A program made the position numbers and the translations under genes. Under the pieces are notes generated by a model. That model ran no database searches and was not told the DNA's origin. It saw only the letters and a program-made list of their open reading frames with translations. DNA of 64,000 nucleotides from Phycisphaerae bacterium (lineage in GTDB: Bacteria > Planctomycetota > Phycisphaerae > UBA1845 > Fen-1342): the NCBI GenBank assembly GCA_028277645.1, contig JANQFV010000021.1:22398-86397 (forward strand), given 5' to 3'. Below are positions 47,974 through 56,716 of the stretch, piece after piece. The first letter of the stretch is position 1; every line of letters begins with the position of its first letter.

Positions 47974-50900
47974 ATGCACGCGCGCACCATCCTACTTGCA
48001 TTGACGCTAACGATTCCGGCAGGTGCGCCCGCTTTGGCGCAGATCACCATCGGCGCGGGGCCGTGGATCGGCACCGATGTCGCCGGGAACACGTATTACG
48101 AGGAGTTCCAGGACTGGACGGCGGCGGATTGCCGGGCGATGGACGGGGCGGGGGCGTTCGTCGGCGGGCGGTACAACTTCAACGACGGTTACGACGACTC
48201 GCGCGACCTGATCGCCTTCTACTCACGCGTGGAGGGCGACTACGTCTACTTCCGTGCTGATCTCTATGACCTCGCGCTCAATGCCGAGAACGGCAACCTC
48301 GACATCTATGTCGCGATCGACTGTGCCTTCGGCGGCCAGGTCTGGATGCCGGACTTCACCGACGTGCAGGTCGAGTACGCGTGGGAGGTCTGCATCAAGC
48401 TGTACGACACGGCCAACTACGGCGTCATCGACCAGAACTGGAACTCGATCGGTGGATTCATCGGCGCGTACTACCACAGCCAGATCGATGCAGTCGAGTT
48501 CGGCATCACGAAGCAGACGCTGCTGAACCAGGGTTGGGACGGCTTCAGCACGATGTACTTCACCGTCATGACCACCAAGGACGGGAGCAACTTCGGCGCC
48601 GGCGAGATCGGCGACGGGAATGTGAGCGATGCGACGGACTGTTTCTTTGACGATGGCCGCGGCTTCGACGATGGCGTGATTCACGGAGCGATTGCCTCGA
48701 ACGCCCAGAGTGGCCGGGCCAAGTACGCGACGATCGCGCACGGCAACCAGTCGATCAACCAGTCCGACGATCTCCGCGTGCATATCTACGACCCGCCGAC
48801 GACCAACAAGACGGGCTTCATCCGGACGCTGCAAACGCACGAGATCTTCAACGTCCCGCTGAACGTCCACATGAGCGGCTCATTGATCGTGAGCTGCCTG
48901 TGGTCGCATGCTTCGCCGACGGACAATCCGCTGACGGACGGCCCCGGCTTTCTCAACTGGGTCGGCGGTTTCATCAACAACGATCAGAACGACGGCCAGC
49001 CCGGTTCGCTGATCGGCGGCGTGTTCGCCGAGCATATCATGCCGTACTTCGAGGGGGACGTGAACGCCCGCAGTATCGAGCTGTTCAACGAATTGGTCGA
49101 CGATCTCTATGGCACGACCGTCGGCGACATGCGTGTCATGCACACGCCCGAGCGGGTGATTCGATCGGATTCGACCGGATTGACGCCGCTGGACGGGCAC
49201 ACGTTCGCGGACATCGAGAGCAGCGGCTATGAGGCGACGTACATCGACGAGGTAACGCACCTGCACTGGTGGTTCTATCCCGGCGACGCGTGGAGCGGAG
49301 CCAACGGTGGGTTCGACGCACCGCGGCATCACAAGATCCACCTGATCAACGGTGTCTACTGCTTCGTGATCAATGACCGCGAGGACCAGGCCAAGTTCGG
49401 CCCGCACGACGGTGGCATGGCACTAGATACGCGCTTCACACTCGTGGACAAGGCGTCGCAGGCGGACCAGGCGCAGCTCACGTTGATCTTCGACGATTGG
49501 GAGGCGTTGGCCGGCAAGAGCTTCGATCCGGCGCAGGGCATCTCAATTGAGAACAACAATCAGTGGCAGTATCAGCAGACGATCCGTTGGGCTGCAAATC
49601 ACCCGTGGATTGAGATGGTCAACCTGAAGGATGTACTAGACCGCGCTGTCAATCCCGGGAATCCCGAGTATGACGCGAGCTGGGTAATCGATCACGGCTA
49701 TCTCTACAATCTGAGCATTCAGACGTACGAGTGGCTCAAGCACGCCGCCGAAGACAGCTACCACTACTGGTACTACAACGAAAATGCCGGCTTCACGGGG
49801 AATGAGCAGGATTTTTTCGAGCTTGTGCCGGTGTTGACCGGTGCGCAGGGTGATTATCACCAGCGCTTTCCGGGCAGCGAGCCGTGGGATGATGCCTCGG
49901 CAAACTCCAAAGACCTTGCTTCCGGTTCGGTCTTCCTGCCCAGCGGCAAGAAGCACGGCGATCTGAACTCGCCCGGTACGCTGATGCGCGACGCGTGGGA
50001 TCTCATCGACGCAGCACCCGCCGGTGCATTACGGACGCTTGCGGAACTGGCCTATGTCACGTTGATCTACGAAACGGCCTGGCACGAAGAGGACTATGGC
50101 GCCACGCATCACTACCAGGGCACGAACTTCGGCAACCCCTGGCCGGTGCCCGATCCGACCTGGGACGGCGTGAACACCTGGGCCCTGCGGCTACAGAATC
50201 ACGTACGCAGCGTGGGCTTTCTGACGGAGGCGGCAAGCTGGGCGGAGGATGTTCATGCGGGATCGATTGGACCGGTGACGCAGGTCGCCGCGCTTGACCT
50301 CGACCAGGACGGGCAGGACGAGTACGTGATCTACAACAACCGCGCATTCGCCGTCTTCGAGCGCTGGGGCGGTCGGCTCGTACACGGCTTCGCAGTCGAC
50401 GATGTCGGGAACGATGCGTGGCAGGTCCTCGGCTCGCCGGTGGCGAACCCCTCTGAGCCAGGTGAAGAGGAGCGCACCGGCACGGCGGCCAATCGCTGCA
50501 GCACGTTCAAGGATATGAGCACGAGCTACGTCGATGCGGAGTACAGTGTATCACTCGGCGACGATTATCTGGAATTTACTTCGCCCGACAGCAAGATCGT
50601 CAAGCGCATCACGTTACCGGACGGCGGTGCGTCGTTGAAGGCCGCGTACACGAATACCACGGGTAGTGACCATTACGTCCGCGTGGGCGCGTCGCCGAAC
50701 GTGTATGACCTGGTGCTGCACGGTCGCGACAACCTGACCACGAGTCAGACCGGTGACTACTACGAAGTTGCTAACACGCAAGGCGGCCTCGTGCGCGTAC
50801 ATTTCGGCACGGCCAGTCTCAACGCCAGCCCCGCTGACGCCGGCTACGAGAACCGTGAGTTGGCGCTGACCGAGCAGATCGAGGTCTTCGGCGGCGGCAG

Positions 50901-51120
50901 CTTCGCCTTCGGCGTGCAGATCGGGCAGGGAATGTTCGACGACGACGTGGACGGTGACGTCGATGGTGCCGACTACGTCGCGCTCGAGAGTTGCCTGGAC
51001 GGCCCGGACACCGCGACTGCGTGCGGCTCCCCGCTCGTGATTCGTGACTGGGACAGCGACCTGGATTTCGATCTAGCGGATATGGCCGAGATGCAGGCGA
51101 GCACTGGCACTGCATACTGA
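47974..51120 (+). CDS. Large secreted protein, possibly GH57-like carbohydrate-active, with C-terminal dockerin-like EF-hand module
   Basis: Signal peptide MHARTILLALTLTIPAGAPALAQ; C-term DDDVDGDVDGADYVALESCL...RDWDSDLDFDLADMAEMQ. Confidence 0.7.
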   Translation: MHARTILLALTLTIPAGAPALAQITIGAGPWIGTDVAGNTYYEEFQDWTAADCRAMDGAGAFVGGRYNFNDGYDDSRDLIAFYSRVEGDYVYFRADLYDLALNAENGNLDIYVAIDCAFGGQVWMPDFTDVQVEYAWEVCIKLYDTANYGVIDQNWNSIGGFIGAYYHSQIDAVEFGITKQTLLNQGWDGFSTMYFTVMTTKDGSNFGAGEIGDGNVSDATDCFFDDGRGFDDGVIHGAIASNAQSGRAKYATIAHGNQSINQSDDLRVHIYDPPTTNKTGFIRTLQTHEIFNVPLNVHMSGSLIVSCLWSHASPTDNPLTDGPGFLNWVGGFINNDQNDGQPGSLIGGVFAEHIMPYFEGDVNARSIELFNELVDDLYGTTVGDMRVMHTPERVIRSDSTGLTPLDGHTFADIESSGYEATYIDEVTHLHWWFYPGDAWSGANGGFDAPRHHKIHLINGVYCFVINDREDQAKFGPHDGGMALDTRFTLVDKASQADQAQLTLIFDDWEALAGKSFDPAQGISIENNNQWQYQQTIRWAANHPWIEMVNLKDVLDRAVNPGNPEYDASWVIDHGYLYNLSIQTYEWLKHAAEDSYHYWYYNENAGFTGNEQDFFELVPVLTGAQGDYHQRFPGSEPWDDASANSKDLASGSVFLPSGKKHGDLNSPGTLMRDAWDLIDAAPAGALRTLAELAYVTLIYETAWHEEDYGATHHYQGTNFGNPWPVPDPTWDGVNTWALRLQNHVRSVGFLTEAASWAEDVHAGSIGPVTQVAALDLDQDGQDEYVIYNNRAFAVFERWGGRLVHGFAVDDVGNDAWQVLGSPVANPSEPGEEERTGTAANRCSTFKDMSTSYVDAEYSVSLGDDYLEFTSPDSKIVKRITLPDGGASLKAAYTNTTGSDHYVRVGASPNVYDLVLHGRDNLTTSQTGDYYEVANTQGGLVRVHFGTASLNASPADAGYENRELALTEQIEVFGGGSFAFGVQIGQGMFDDDVDGDVDGADYVALESCLDGPDTATACGSPLVIRDWDSDLDFDLADMAEMQASTGTAY

Positions 51121-51177
51121 TTCCGAGTGCTGTGCTCGGCAGACGCTTGGGGCCGCGCGGCGTATACTCCGGAGTAG

Positions 51178-53115
51178 ATGGATCTCTTCGCCGAACAACG
51201 CGAAGCGGCGCTGCAGGCGGTGCATCCCCTAGCAGTGCGCCTGCGTCCCCGCACACTTGATGAATTCGTCGGGCAGGAGCACTTCGCCGGTTCCGGCCGG
51301 CAGCTACGCCGGATGTTGGAGGCGGACCGGCTGACCAGCGCAATCCTGTACGGGCCGCCCGGCTGTGGCAAGACGACGCTGGCGCGGCTCATCGCGGGGC
51401 ACACGCAGGCGGAGTTTGTGCAGTTGCACGCGGCCGAAGCCGGCGTCAAGGATGTGCGGCAGGTGATCGATGCGGCGCGCGAGCGGCTGCTCGGCGGTCA
51501 GCGCACGGTCTTGTTCCTCGACGAGATTCACCGTTTCAATCGCGCCCAGCAGGATGTGCTGCTCAAGGATGTCGAAGAGGGCGTGCTGATCCTGATCGGC
51601 GCGACGACGGAGAACCCGTTCTTCACGGTCAATAGCCCGCTGATTTCGCGCAGCCAGATCTTTGAGTTCAAGCCGCTCACGCCGGAGGAGATCGAGGTGC
51701 TGCTGCGTCGAGCGCTGGCGGATACAGAGCGCGGATTGGGTAAGCTCAATGTAACGTGTGATAACGATGCGCTGCGCTTCTTCGCCGAACGGGCGGACGG
51801 CGACGCTCGTCGGGCGCTGAACGCGCTGGAGGTAGCGGCGTTGTCGCAGCGTGTAGCTCAGCCGCCCTCGGCTGAGAATTTTGCTCAACCGTCCTCGGTT
51901 GAGCACTCAGCCAAGCCGGCAAGACTCAGGTATTGCCGTAACCTCCCCCACATTCACCCCAACGGCCGGCCAGTATTCATCACGTTTTGTACAGCAAACC
52001 GTTGGATTCTGCCGGAGCCGGTGCGTGGTGCGGTGCTGGAGCACTGCCTGCACGATCACGGGAAGAAGCTGTTCGTACACGGCGTCGTTGTGATGCCCGA
52101 CCACGTTCACATGGTGTGTACTCCTCTCGAAGATGGTCAGGGTCAACCGTACGGGTTGGCGGAACTGCTGAACGGGATCAAGGGGGCGTCGGCGCACACG
52201 GTCAATCGACTGCTCAAGCGACGAGGTTCTGTCTGGCAACCGGAGTCGTTCGATCGCGTACTGCGTACGGATGAGAAGATGGAGGAGAAGGTCGCGTATC
52301 TTTGCGCGAATCCGGTGCGCAAAGGGTTGGTGGCTGACGAGGAAAAGTACCCGTGGATCTGGCGCGAGTGGATTGAAGGGACGCAGATGCGAGGGGGGGA
52401 GAGTGGTGAACAGGGGAGTGCTCAGTCGGGGGCGACTGAGCCGGGTTCTCAGCCGAGGGCGGCTGAGCTCCATATTTCGCTCGAGGTGGCCGCCGAGTCG
52501 ATGCAGCTCAAAGCTGTTCCGTACGACGCGTCCGGTGACGCGCACTACGACATCGCGTCGGCGTTTATCAAATCGATGCGCGGCAGCGACCCGGACGCGA
52601 CACTCTACTGGCTGGCCCGGATGCTCGAGGGTGGCGAGGACCCACGCTTTATTGCCAGGCGCATTGCGATCGCTGCGTCAGAGGACGTGGGCAATGCCGA
52701 CCCGCAGGCAGCCATGCTGGCGGCGGCGGCTATCCAGATCACGCAGACCGTCGGCCTGCCCGAGTGCGAGTACGCGCTCGCGCAAGCCGCCGTGTACAAC
52801 GCCCTGGCGCCGAAATCGAACGCCGTGACAAAGGCCATCGCTGCGGCCAAACTGGACGTCCGCGCCGGCGTGACATTGCCAGTCCCCGAGCATCTGCGCG
52901 ACGCGAGCTATCGCGGCGCGGCCCGGCTCGGTCACGGGCAGGATTATCAGTACCCGCACGACGATCCGTCGGGATACGTAACCCAGGACTATCTAGGCAC
53001 GGCCAAATCCTATTACAATCCAACGCAGCGAGGTGTCGAGGGGCAACTGGCGGCGGCTTGGCGCGCGCTACGCCAGCGTCATGCTCAAGGGCCTGTGGAC
53101 GAACAGAAGACCTGA
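51178..53115 (+). CDS. rarA: RarA/MgsA-type AAA+ recombination factor interrupted in frame by a Y1 (REP-associated) transposase domain; single 645-aa ORF
   Basis: RarA N-part with GPPGCGKTTLARLIAG, LFLDEIHRFN, GDARRALNALEVAAL; C-part AFIKSMRGSDPDATLYWLARMLEGGEDPRFIARRIAIAASEDVGNADP; central block with MPDHVHM and AYLCANPVRKGLV. Confidence 0.93.
   Translation: MDLFAEQREAALQAVHPLAVRLRPRTLDEFVGQEHFAGSGRQLRRMLEADRLTSAILYGPPGCGKTTLARLIAGHTQAEFVQLHAAEAGVKDVRQVIDAARERLLGGQRTVLFLDEIHRFNRAQQDVLLKDVEEGVLILIGATTENPFFTVNSPLISRSQIFEFKPLTPEEIEVLLRRALADTERGLGKLNVTCDNDALRFFAERADGDARRALNALEVAALSQRVAQPPSAENFAQPSSVEHSAKPARLRYCRNLPHIHPNGRPVFITFCTANRWILPEPVRGAVLEHCLHDHGKKLFVHGVVVMPDHVHMVCTPLEDGQGQPYGLAELLNGIKGASAHTVNRLLKRRGSVWQPESFDRVLRTDEKMEEKVAYLCANPVRKGLVADEEKYPWIWREWIEGTQMRGGESGEQGSAQSGATEPGSQPRAAELHISLEVAAESMQLKAVPYDASGDAHYDIASAFIKSMRGSDPDATLYWLARMLEGGEDPRFIARRIAIAASEDVGNADPQAAMLAAAAIQITQTVGLPECEYALAQAAVYNALAPKSNAVTKAIAAAKLDVRAGVTLPVPEHLRDASYRGAARLGHGQDYQYPHDDPSGYVTQDYLGTAKSYYNPTQRGVEGQLAAAWRALRQRHAQGPVDEQKT
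51857..51876. repeat. REP-like hairpin CTCAGCCG-CCCT-CGGCTGAG (left 1)
   Basis: Perfect 8-bp stem. Confidence 0.92.
51883..51904. repeat. REP-like hairpin GCTCAACCG-TCCT-CGGTTGAGC (left 2)
   Basis: Perfect 9-bp stem. Confidence 0.92.
52421..52440. repeat. REP-like hairpin CTCAGTCG-GGGG-CGACTGAG (right 1)
   Basis: Perfect 8-bp stem; purine-rich loop. Confidence 0.92.
52448..52467. repeat. REP-like hairpin CTCAGCCG-AGGG-CGGCTGAG (right 2)
   Basis: Exact reverse complement of left 1. Confidence 0.92.
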
Positions 53116-53117
53116 TC

Positions 53118-53687
53118 GTGCAGAAGAAAGCACTACGCCAAAGTCTCCGCGACCAACTTTCGGCGATTCCGCCGGGCGCCCTGCAGCAACGCAGTGCTGC
53201 TGCGTGTCGCCTGCTGTGTGCGCAGCGAGAGTACCAGCGGGCCGAGATCATCATGCTGTTTCTCTCGACGGCGACCGAAGTCGACAGCCAGCAACTCGCG
53301 CTGACTGCCTGGAGCGATGCGAAGCGCGTGTTGGCTCCGCGCGTGAGCTGGGACCAGCGTCGGATGTTGCCGATCGAGATCAAGTCGTTGGGCAGCGATG
53401 TCGACGAGGGCTACATGGGTATTCGCGAGCCCATCGAGGGACTCCCGGTGCCCGTGTTCGAGATCGATCTGGTGGTCGTCCCCGGCCTGGGCTTCGACGG
53501 CATCGGCAACCGGCTCGGCCGCGGCCGCGGCTTCTACGACCGCTTTCTGTCACACCCGGATTACAGGGGTGTATCCTGCGGCCTCGCGCTTGAAGAGCAG
53601 TTCGTCGATTCGATTCCGACCGGACTGCACGACAAGCGGATTGACATGCTCGTGACCGATCAGCAGGTTCGCCGATTCAAGCGCTAG
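53118..53687 (+). CDS. 5-formyltetrahydrofolate cyclo-ligase
   Basis: GTG start; VVPGLGFDGIGNRLGRGRGFYDRFL. Confidence 0.93.
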   Translation: MQKKALRQSLRDQLSAIPPGALQQRSAAACRLLCAQREYQRAEIIMLFLSTATEVDSQQLALTAWSDAKRVLAPRVSWDQRRMLPIEIKSLGSDVDEGYMGIREPIEGLPVPVFEIDLVVVPGLGFDGIGNRLGRGRGFYDRFLSHPDYRGVSCGLALEEQFVDSIPTGLHDKRIDMLVTDQQVRRFKR

Positions 53688-53700
53688 GATCTGTTTCGAA

Positions 53701-55344
53701 ATGAGCACCGCCATCGGCCGCCGCCGTTATCTGACGAATTTCGAACCTCACCGCGTTCCGCACCTGTTTACGGACACGCTCGTCATCGGCTCCGGTGGTG
53801 CCGGCTTGCAGGCGGCGCTGGCTGCCGCGGAGCATGGCGATGTGCTGGTCGTCACCAAGGACGCGATGGAGCACTCGGCGACGGCGTGGGCGCAGGGCGG
53901 CATCGCGGCCGCGCTGTTCCCAGGTGATTCCCCCGAACAACACGCCGAAGACACGCTGCGTGTTGCGTACGGCCTGGGGCATCGCAAACTGATCGCGGAC
54001 GTCATGGCGGTGGCACCCAAACTGATCCGCAGCTTGGAGGATTTGGGGGCGAAGTTCGATTATCGCGGGGCGGATCTGGCTGCCGGTCGGGAGGGCGGTC
54101 ATACGCAGTCGCGCATCATCCACAGCCAGGACGAAACCGGCAAGGAAGTGATGCGCGTACTGATCGATCGTGTGCGGGCACACCCGCGTATTCGCGTGTT
54201 TGAAGAGTGTTTCGCGATTGATTTGCTCACGCACGAGGGACGCAACGTCGGCGCCGTGACACACCATGACAAGTATGGCCACCAGATGTTCTGGGCCACG
54301 ACGACCGTGCTCGCCACCGGCGGCTGCGGCTGCATCTACCGCGAGTCGACCAACCCGCGCGTTGTGACGGGCGACGGGTTGGCGATGGCCCTGCGGGCCG
54401 GTGCTGTGCTGCGCGACATGGAGATGATCCAGTTTCACCCTACGGTGCTTTATGTTGCGGGCGCGGCGCGCACGTTGTTGAGCGAGGCCGTGCGCGGCGA
54501 TGGCGCATACTTGGTGAATCGCAAGGGTGAGCGTTTCATGCCGCGTTACGACGAGCGGGGTGAACTGGCGCCACGCGACGTCGTCAGCCGCGCAATTACG
54601 GCGGAGATGCGCCGCGAGAATACGTCCTGCGTCTATCTCGATATGCGGCATTTCAAGCCAGGGCGTTTTGCGGAGCGTTTCCCCAATCTCGACCGCCTCT
54701 GTCAGGACTTCGATCTGCACGCGGAGCGCGACCTGATCCCCGTGCGTCCCAGCGCGCACTACACCGTCGGCGGCATCGTCGTAGATGAGAACGCGGAGAC
54801 ACCGCTCCCGGGTCTGCTGGCGTGTGGTGAAGTAGCTTCGACCGGGCTGCACGGCGCGAATCGGCTCGCGAGCAACTCGCTGCTCGAGAGTCTGGTCCTG
54901 GGTTGGCGCGCCGGCGGACGGGCAGCGGAGCGCGCTCGCAACGGCAATCGTTTCGACCGACCGTTGCCGATCAGTCATCTCCTGCCACCGTCGCCGCGGA
55001 CGGCGCTGGACATCGTCGATGTGGCGAACAGTCTGCGGAGTGTGATGTCGCGTAACGTCGCGGTCGAGCGCGTCAGCGATCGTCTCCAGGAGACGCTCGA
55101 AATCATTGACTTCTGGGCCCGTTACGTGATGGACAAGGTGTTCGTCGATCCGTCCGCGTGGGAGACGCAGAACATGCTCACGGTCGCGCACTGTGTGACG
55201 CAGGGCGCATTCACGCGCTGCGAGTCCCGCGGCGTACACTTCCGAACCGATTTCCCCGATGCCGCCGATCAGTGGCAGCGCCACGTCGATCTTGTACGTG
55301 CCGAGGGCAACGTTCAGGTGTCCACGAGCGCCGTCGCGAACTAG
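53701..55344 (+). CDS. nadB: L-aspartate oxidase
   Basis: TLVIGSGGAGLQAALAAAEHG, SATAWAQGGIAAAL, FHPTVLY, RPSAHYTVGGIVVDENAETPLPGLLACGEVASTGLHGANRLASNSLLE. Confidence 0.95.
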   Translation: MSTAIGRRRYLTNFEPHRVPHLFTDTLVIGSGGAGLQAALAAAEHGDVLVVTKDAMEHSATAWAQGGIAAALFPGDSPEQHAEDTLRVAYGLGHRKLIADVMAVAPKLIRSLEDLGAKFDYRGADLAAGREGGHTQSRIIHSQDETGKEVMRVLIDRVRAHPRIRVFEECFAIDLLTHEGRNVGAVTHHDKYGHQMFWATTTVLATGGCGCIYRESTNPRVVTGDGLAMALRAGAVLRDMEMIQFHPTVLYVAGAARTLLSEAVRGDGAYLVNRKGERFMPRYDERGELAPRDVVSRAITAEMRRENTSCVYLDMRHFKPGRFAERFPNLDRLCQDFDLHAERDLIPVRPSAHYTVGGIVVDENAETPLPGLLACGEVASTGLHGANRLASNSLLESLVLGWRAGGRAAERARNGNRFDRPLPISHLLPPSPRTALDIVDVANSLRSVMSRNVAVERVSDRLQETLEIIDFWARYVMDKVFVDPSAWETQNMLTVAHCVTQGAFTRCESRGVHFRTDFPDAADQWQRHVDLVRAEGNVQVSTSAVAN

Positions 55345-55357
55345 TGTAGCGCTCTCC

Positions 55358-55455
55358 CGTCATTCCGACGAAGCGAAGCACCCGAGGAATCTACGCGCGA
55401 ATTCGAGCATCGTTCCACCTCGGAGTCAGATCCCTCGGCTGCGCTCGGGATGACG
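55358..55455. repeat. Dispersed long inverted repeat, copy 3
   Basis: CGTCATTCCGACGAAGCGAAGCACCCGAGGAATCT...AGATCCCTCGGCTGCGCTCGGGATGACG, between convergent nadB and MFS genes. Confidence 0.85.
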
Positions 55456-55476
55456 AGACACGCTATCAGTGAGCGG

Positions 55477-56676
55477 TCAATCCGGTGGCAACGTCACGCT
55501 CGAATCATCAGCTTCATGGTGCCGTACGCGCACCGTCGCCAGCAGCATACCCGCCAGCGCCGCGACGCTCGCCGCCGTGACATATGGCGCGCCGAGGCCG
55601 ATACCGCTGATGGCGACACCCGCCAGCCCGGCACCCAACGCGCGCCCAAGCGCTGTGGCGGATTGGTGGTATCCAAGCAACGCTCCCTGGCGCGTGTGAT
55701 CGACGCAGTGCGAGACCAGCGCTGTGACGGTGGGCATGCACAGCGACACGCCGGCGCCGAGCACCGCCATGGCGGTGATAACTCCCCACGCGGCCGGCGC
55801 TGTCGCGATCCAGAGCGTGCAGGTTACCGTCAGCGCGAGGCCGACCAGCGCGAGTGGACGATCTCCGACACGCGGCGAGAGCGTCCGCACGACGCCACCC
55901 TGCACGATCGTGCCAATCAGTCCGAAGAACGCGAACGCGTACCCGGTTTGCGCCTCGGTGAAAGCATAGCGTCGATCGGCCAGCAGTCCGAACGAGGCGG
56001 TCACCTGCGCCAATGCCAGCGTCATCAGGAAAGTGACCGCAAGCAGGATCCCGACGTTCGGCTCGCGGAGCAGCTTGTTTTGCGGTGCCGTTCTGTCAGT
56101 TGCTGTGTGCGCTTGCGAGTTAGCACTCCGTGCCGGAATGAAACTCAGCGCGACGATCACGGCGATGCCCTGAATGACTGCACCTGCCCAGCCGACAGCG
56201 GCGTGGCCGCCCAGCCGGGTTACCTCGCCGCCTATCAGCGGACCGAGGATCATTGACACGCCAAATGCTGCTCCGACGAGCCCCATGCCCGCGCCACGCC
56301 GTCGCGCGTCAGTATGATCCGCCACAACGGCTGCGGATAGTGCCGCCTGCGCACCGAAGATGCCGGTAATGGCCCGGCTCGCTGCGAGCCAGCCGACGTT
56401 CGGCGCGAGCGCCCAAGCCACGGATCCCATCATGGTTCCGAGGCTAGAAAGCGCTACGAGCGGTCTGCGGCCGAACCGGTCGGATAGTCGTCCGAACACA
56501 GGATTCAAGAAGACCTTCGGTCCGCCTTGCAGCATGAACAGCAAGCCAACGTACATCCCCGTCCGTTCCGGCGACGCGCCCAGCTCCTCGCAGTAGAAGT
56601 TCATCACCGGAAAAACTGACCAGAGAACCAGCCCCTCGCAGAAGACAATGACAGCGGCAGCGATGATGGGAGACAT
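55477..56676 (-). CDS. MFS transporter
   Basis: 12-TM-like; GRLSDRFGRRPLVALSSLGTMMGS. Confidence 0.92.
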   Translation of the reverse strand: MSPIIAAAVIVFCEGLVLWSVFPVMNFYCEELGASPERTGMYVGLLFMLQGGPKVFLNPVFGRLSDRFGRRPLVALSSLGTMMGSVAWALAPNVGWLAASRAITGIFGAQAALSAAVVADHTDARRRGAGMGLVGAAFGVSMILGPLIGGEVTRLGGHAAVGWAGAVIQGIAVIVALSFIPARSANSQAHTATDRTAPQNKLLREPNVGILLAVTFLMTLALAQVTASFGLLADRRYAFTEAQTGYAFAFFGLIGTIVQGGVVRTLSPRVGDRPLALVGLALTVTCTLWIATAPAAWGVITAMAVLGAGVSLCMPTVTALVSHCVDHTRQGALLGYHQSATALGRALGAGLAGVAISGIGLGAPYVTAASVAALAGMLLATVRVRHHEADDSSVTLPPD

Positions 56677-56716
56677 AGCGCGCAGAGGGATTCGAGGGTG
56701 AGGGTTCGACGCTTCT

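Larger units (their letters stand above)
51855..52467 (+). mobile_element. REP-associated tyrosine transposase (RAYT) unit with paired flanking REP-like hairpins, in frame in rarA
   Basis: LPHIHPNGRPVFITFCTANRW, HUH motif MPDHVHMV, candidate catalytic Tyr in VAYLCANPVRKGLV, flanked by two hairpins per side. Confidence 0.9.

Noticed and set aside
51855-52467. Interpretation as a simple IS insertion that knocks out rarA
   Set aside because: Both junctions are in frame, no stop codons occur through the insert, and the rarA C-terminal half remains in the same frame.
53677-55284. 535-aa minus-strand ORF
   Set aside because: Antisense shadow of nadB.
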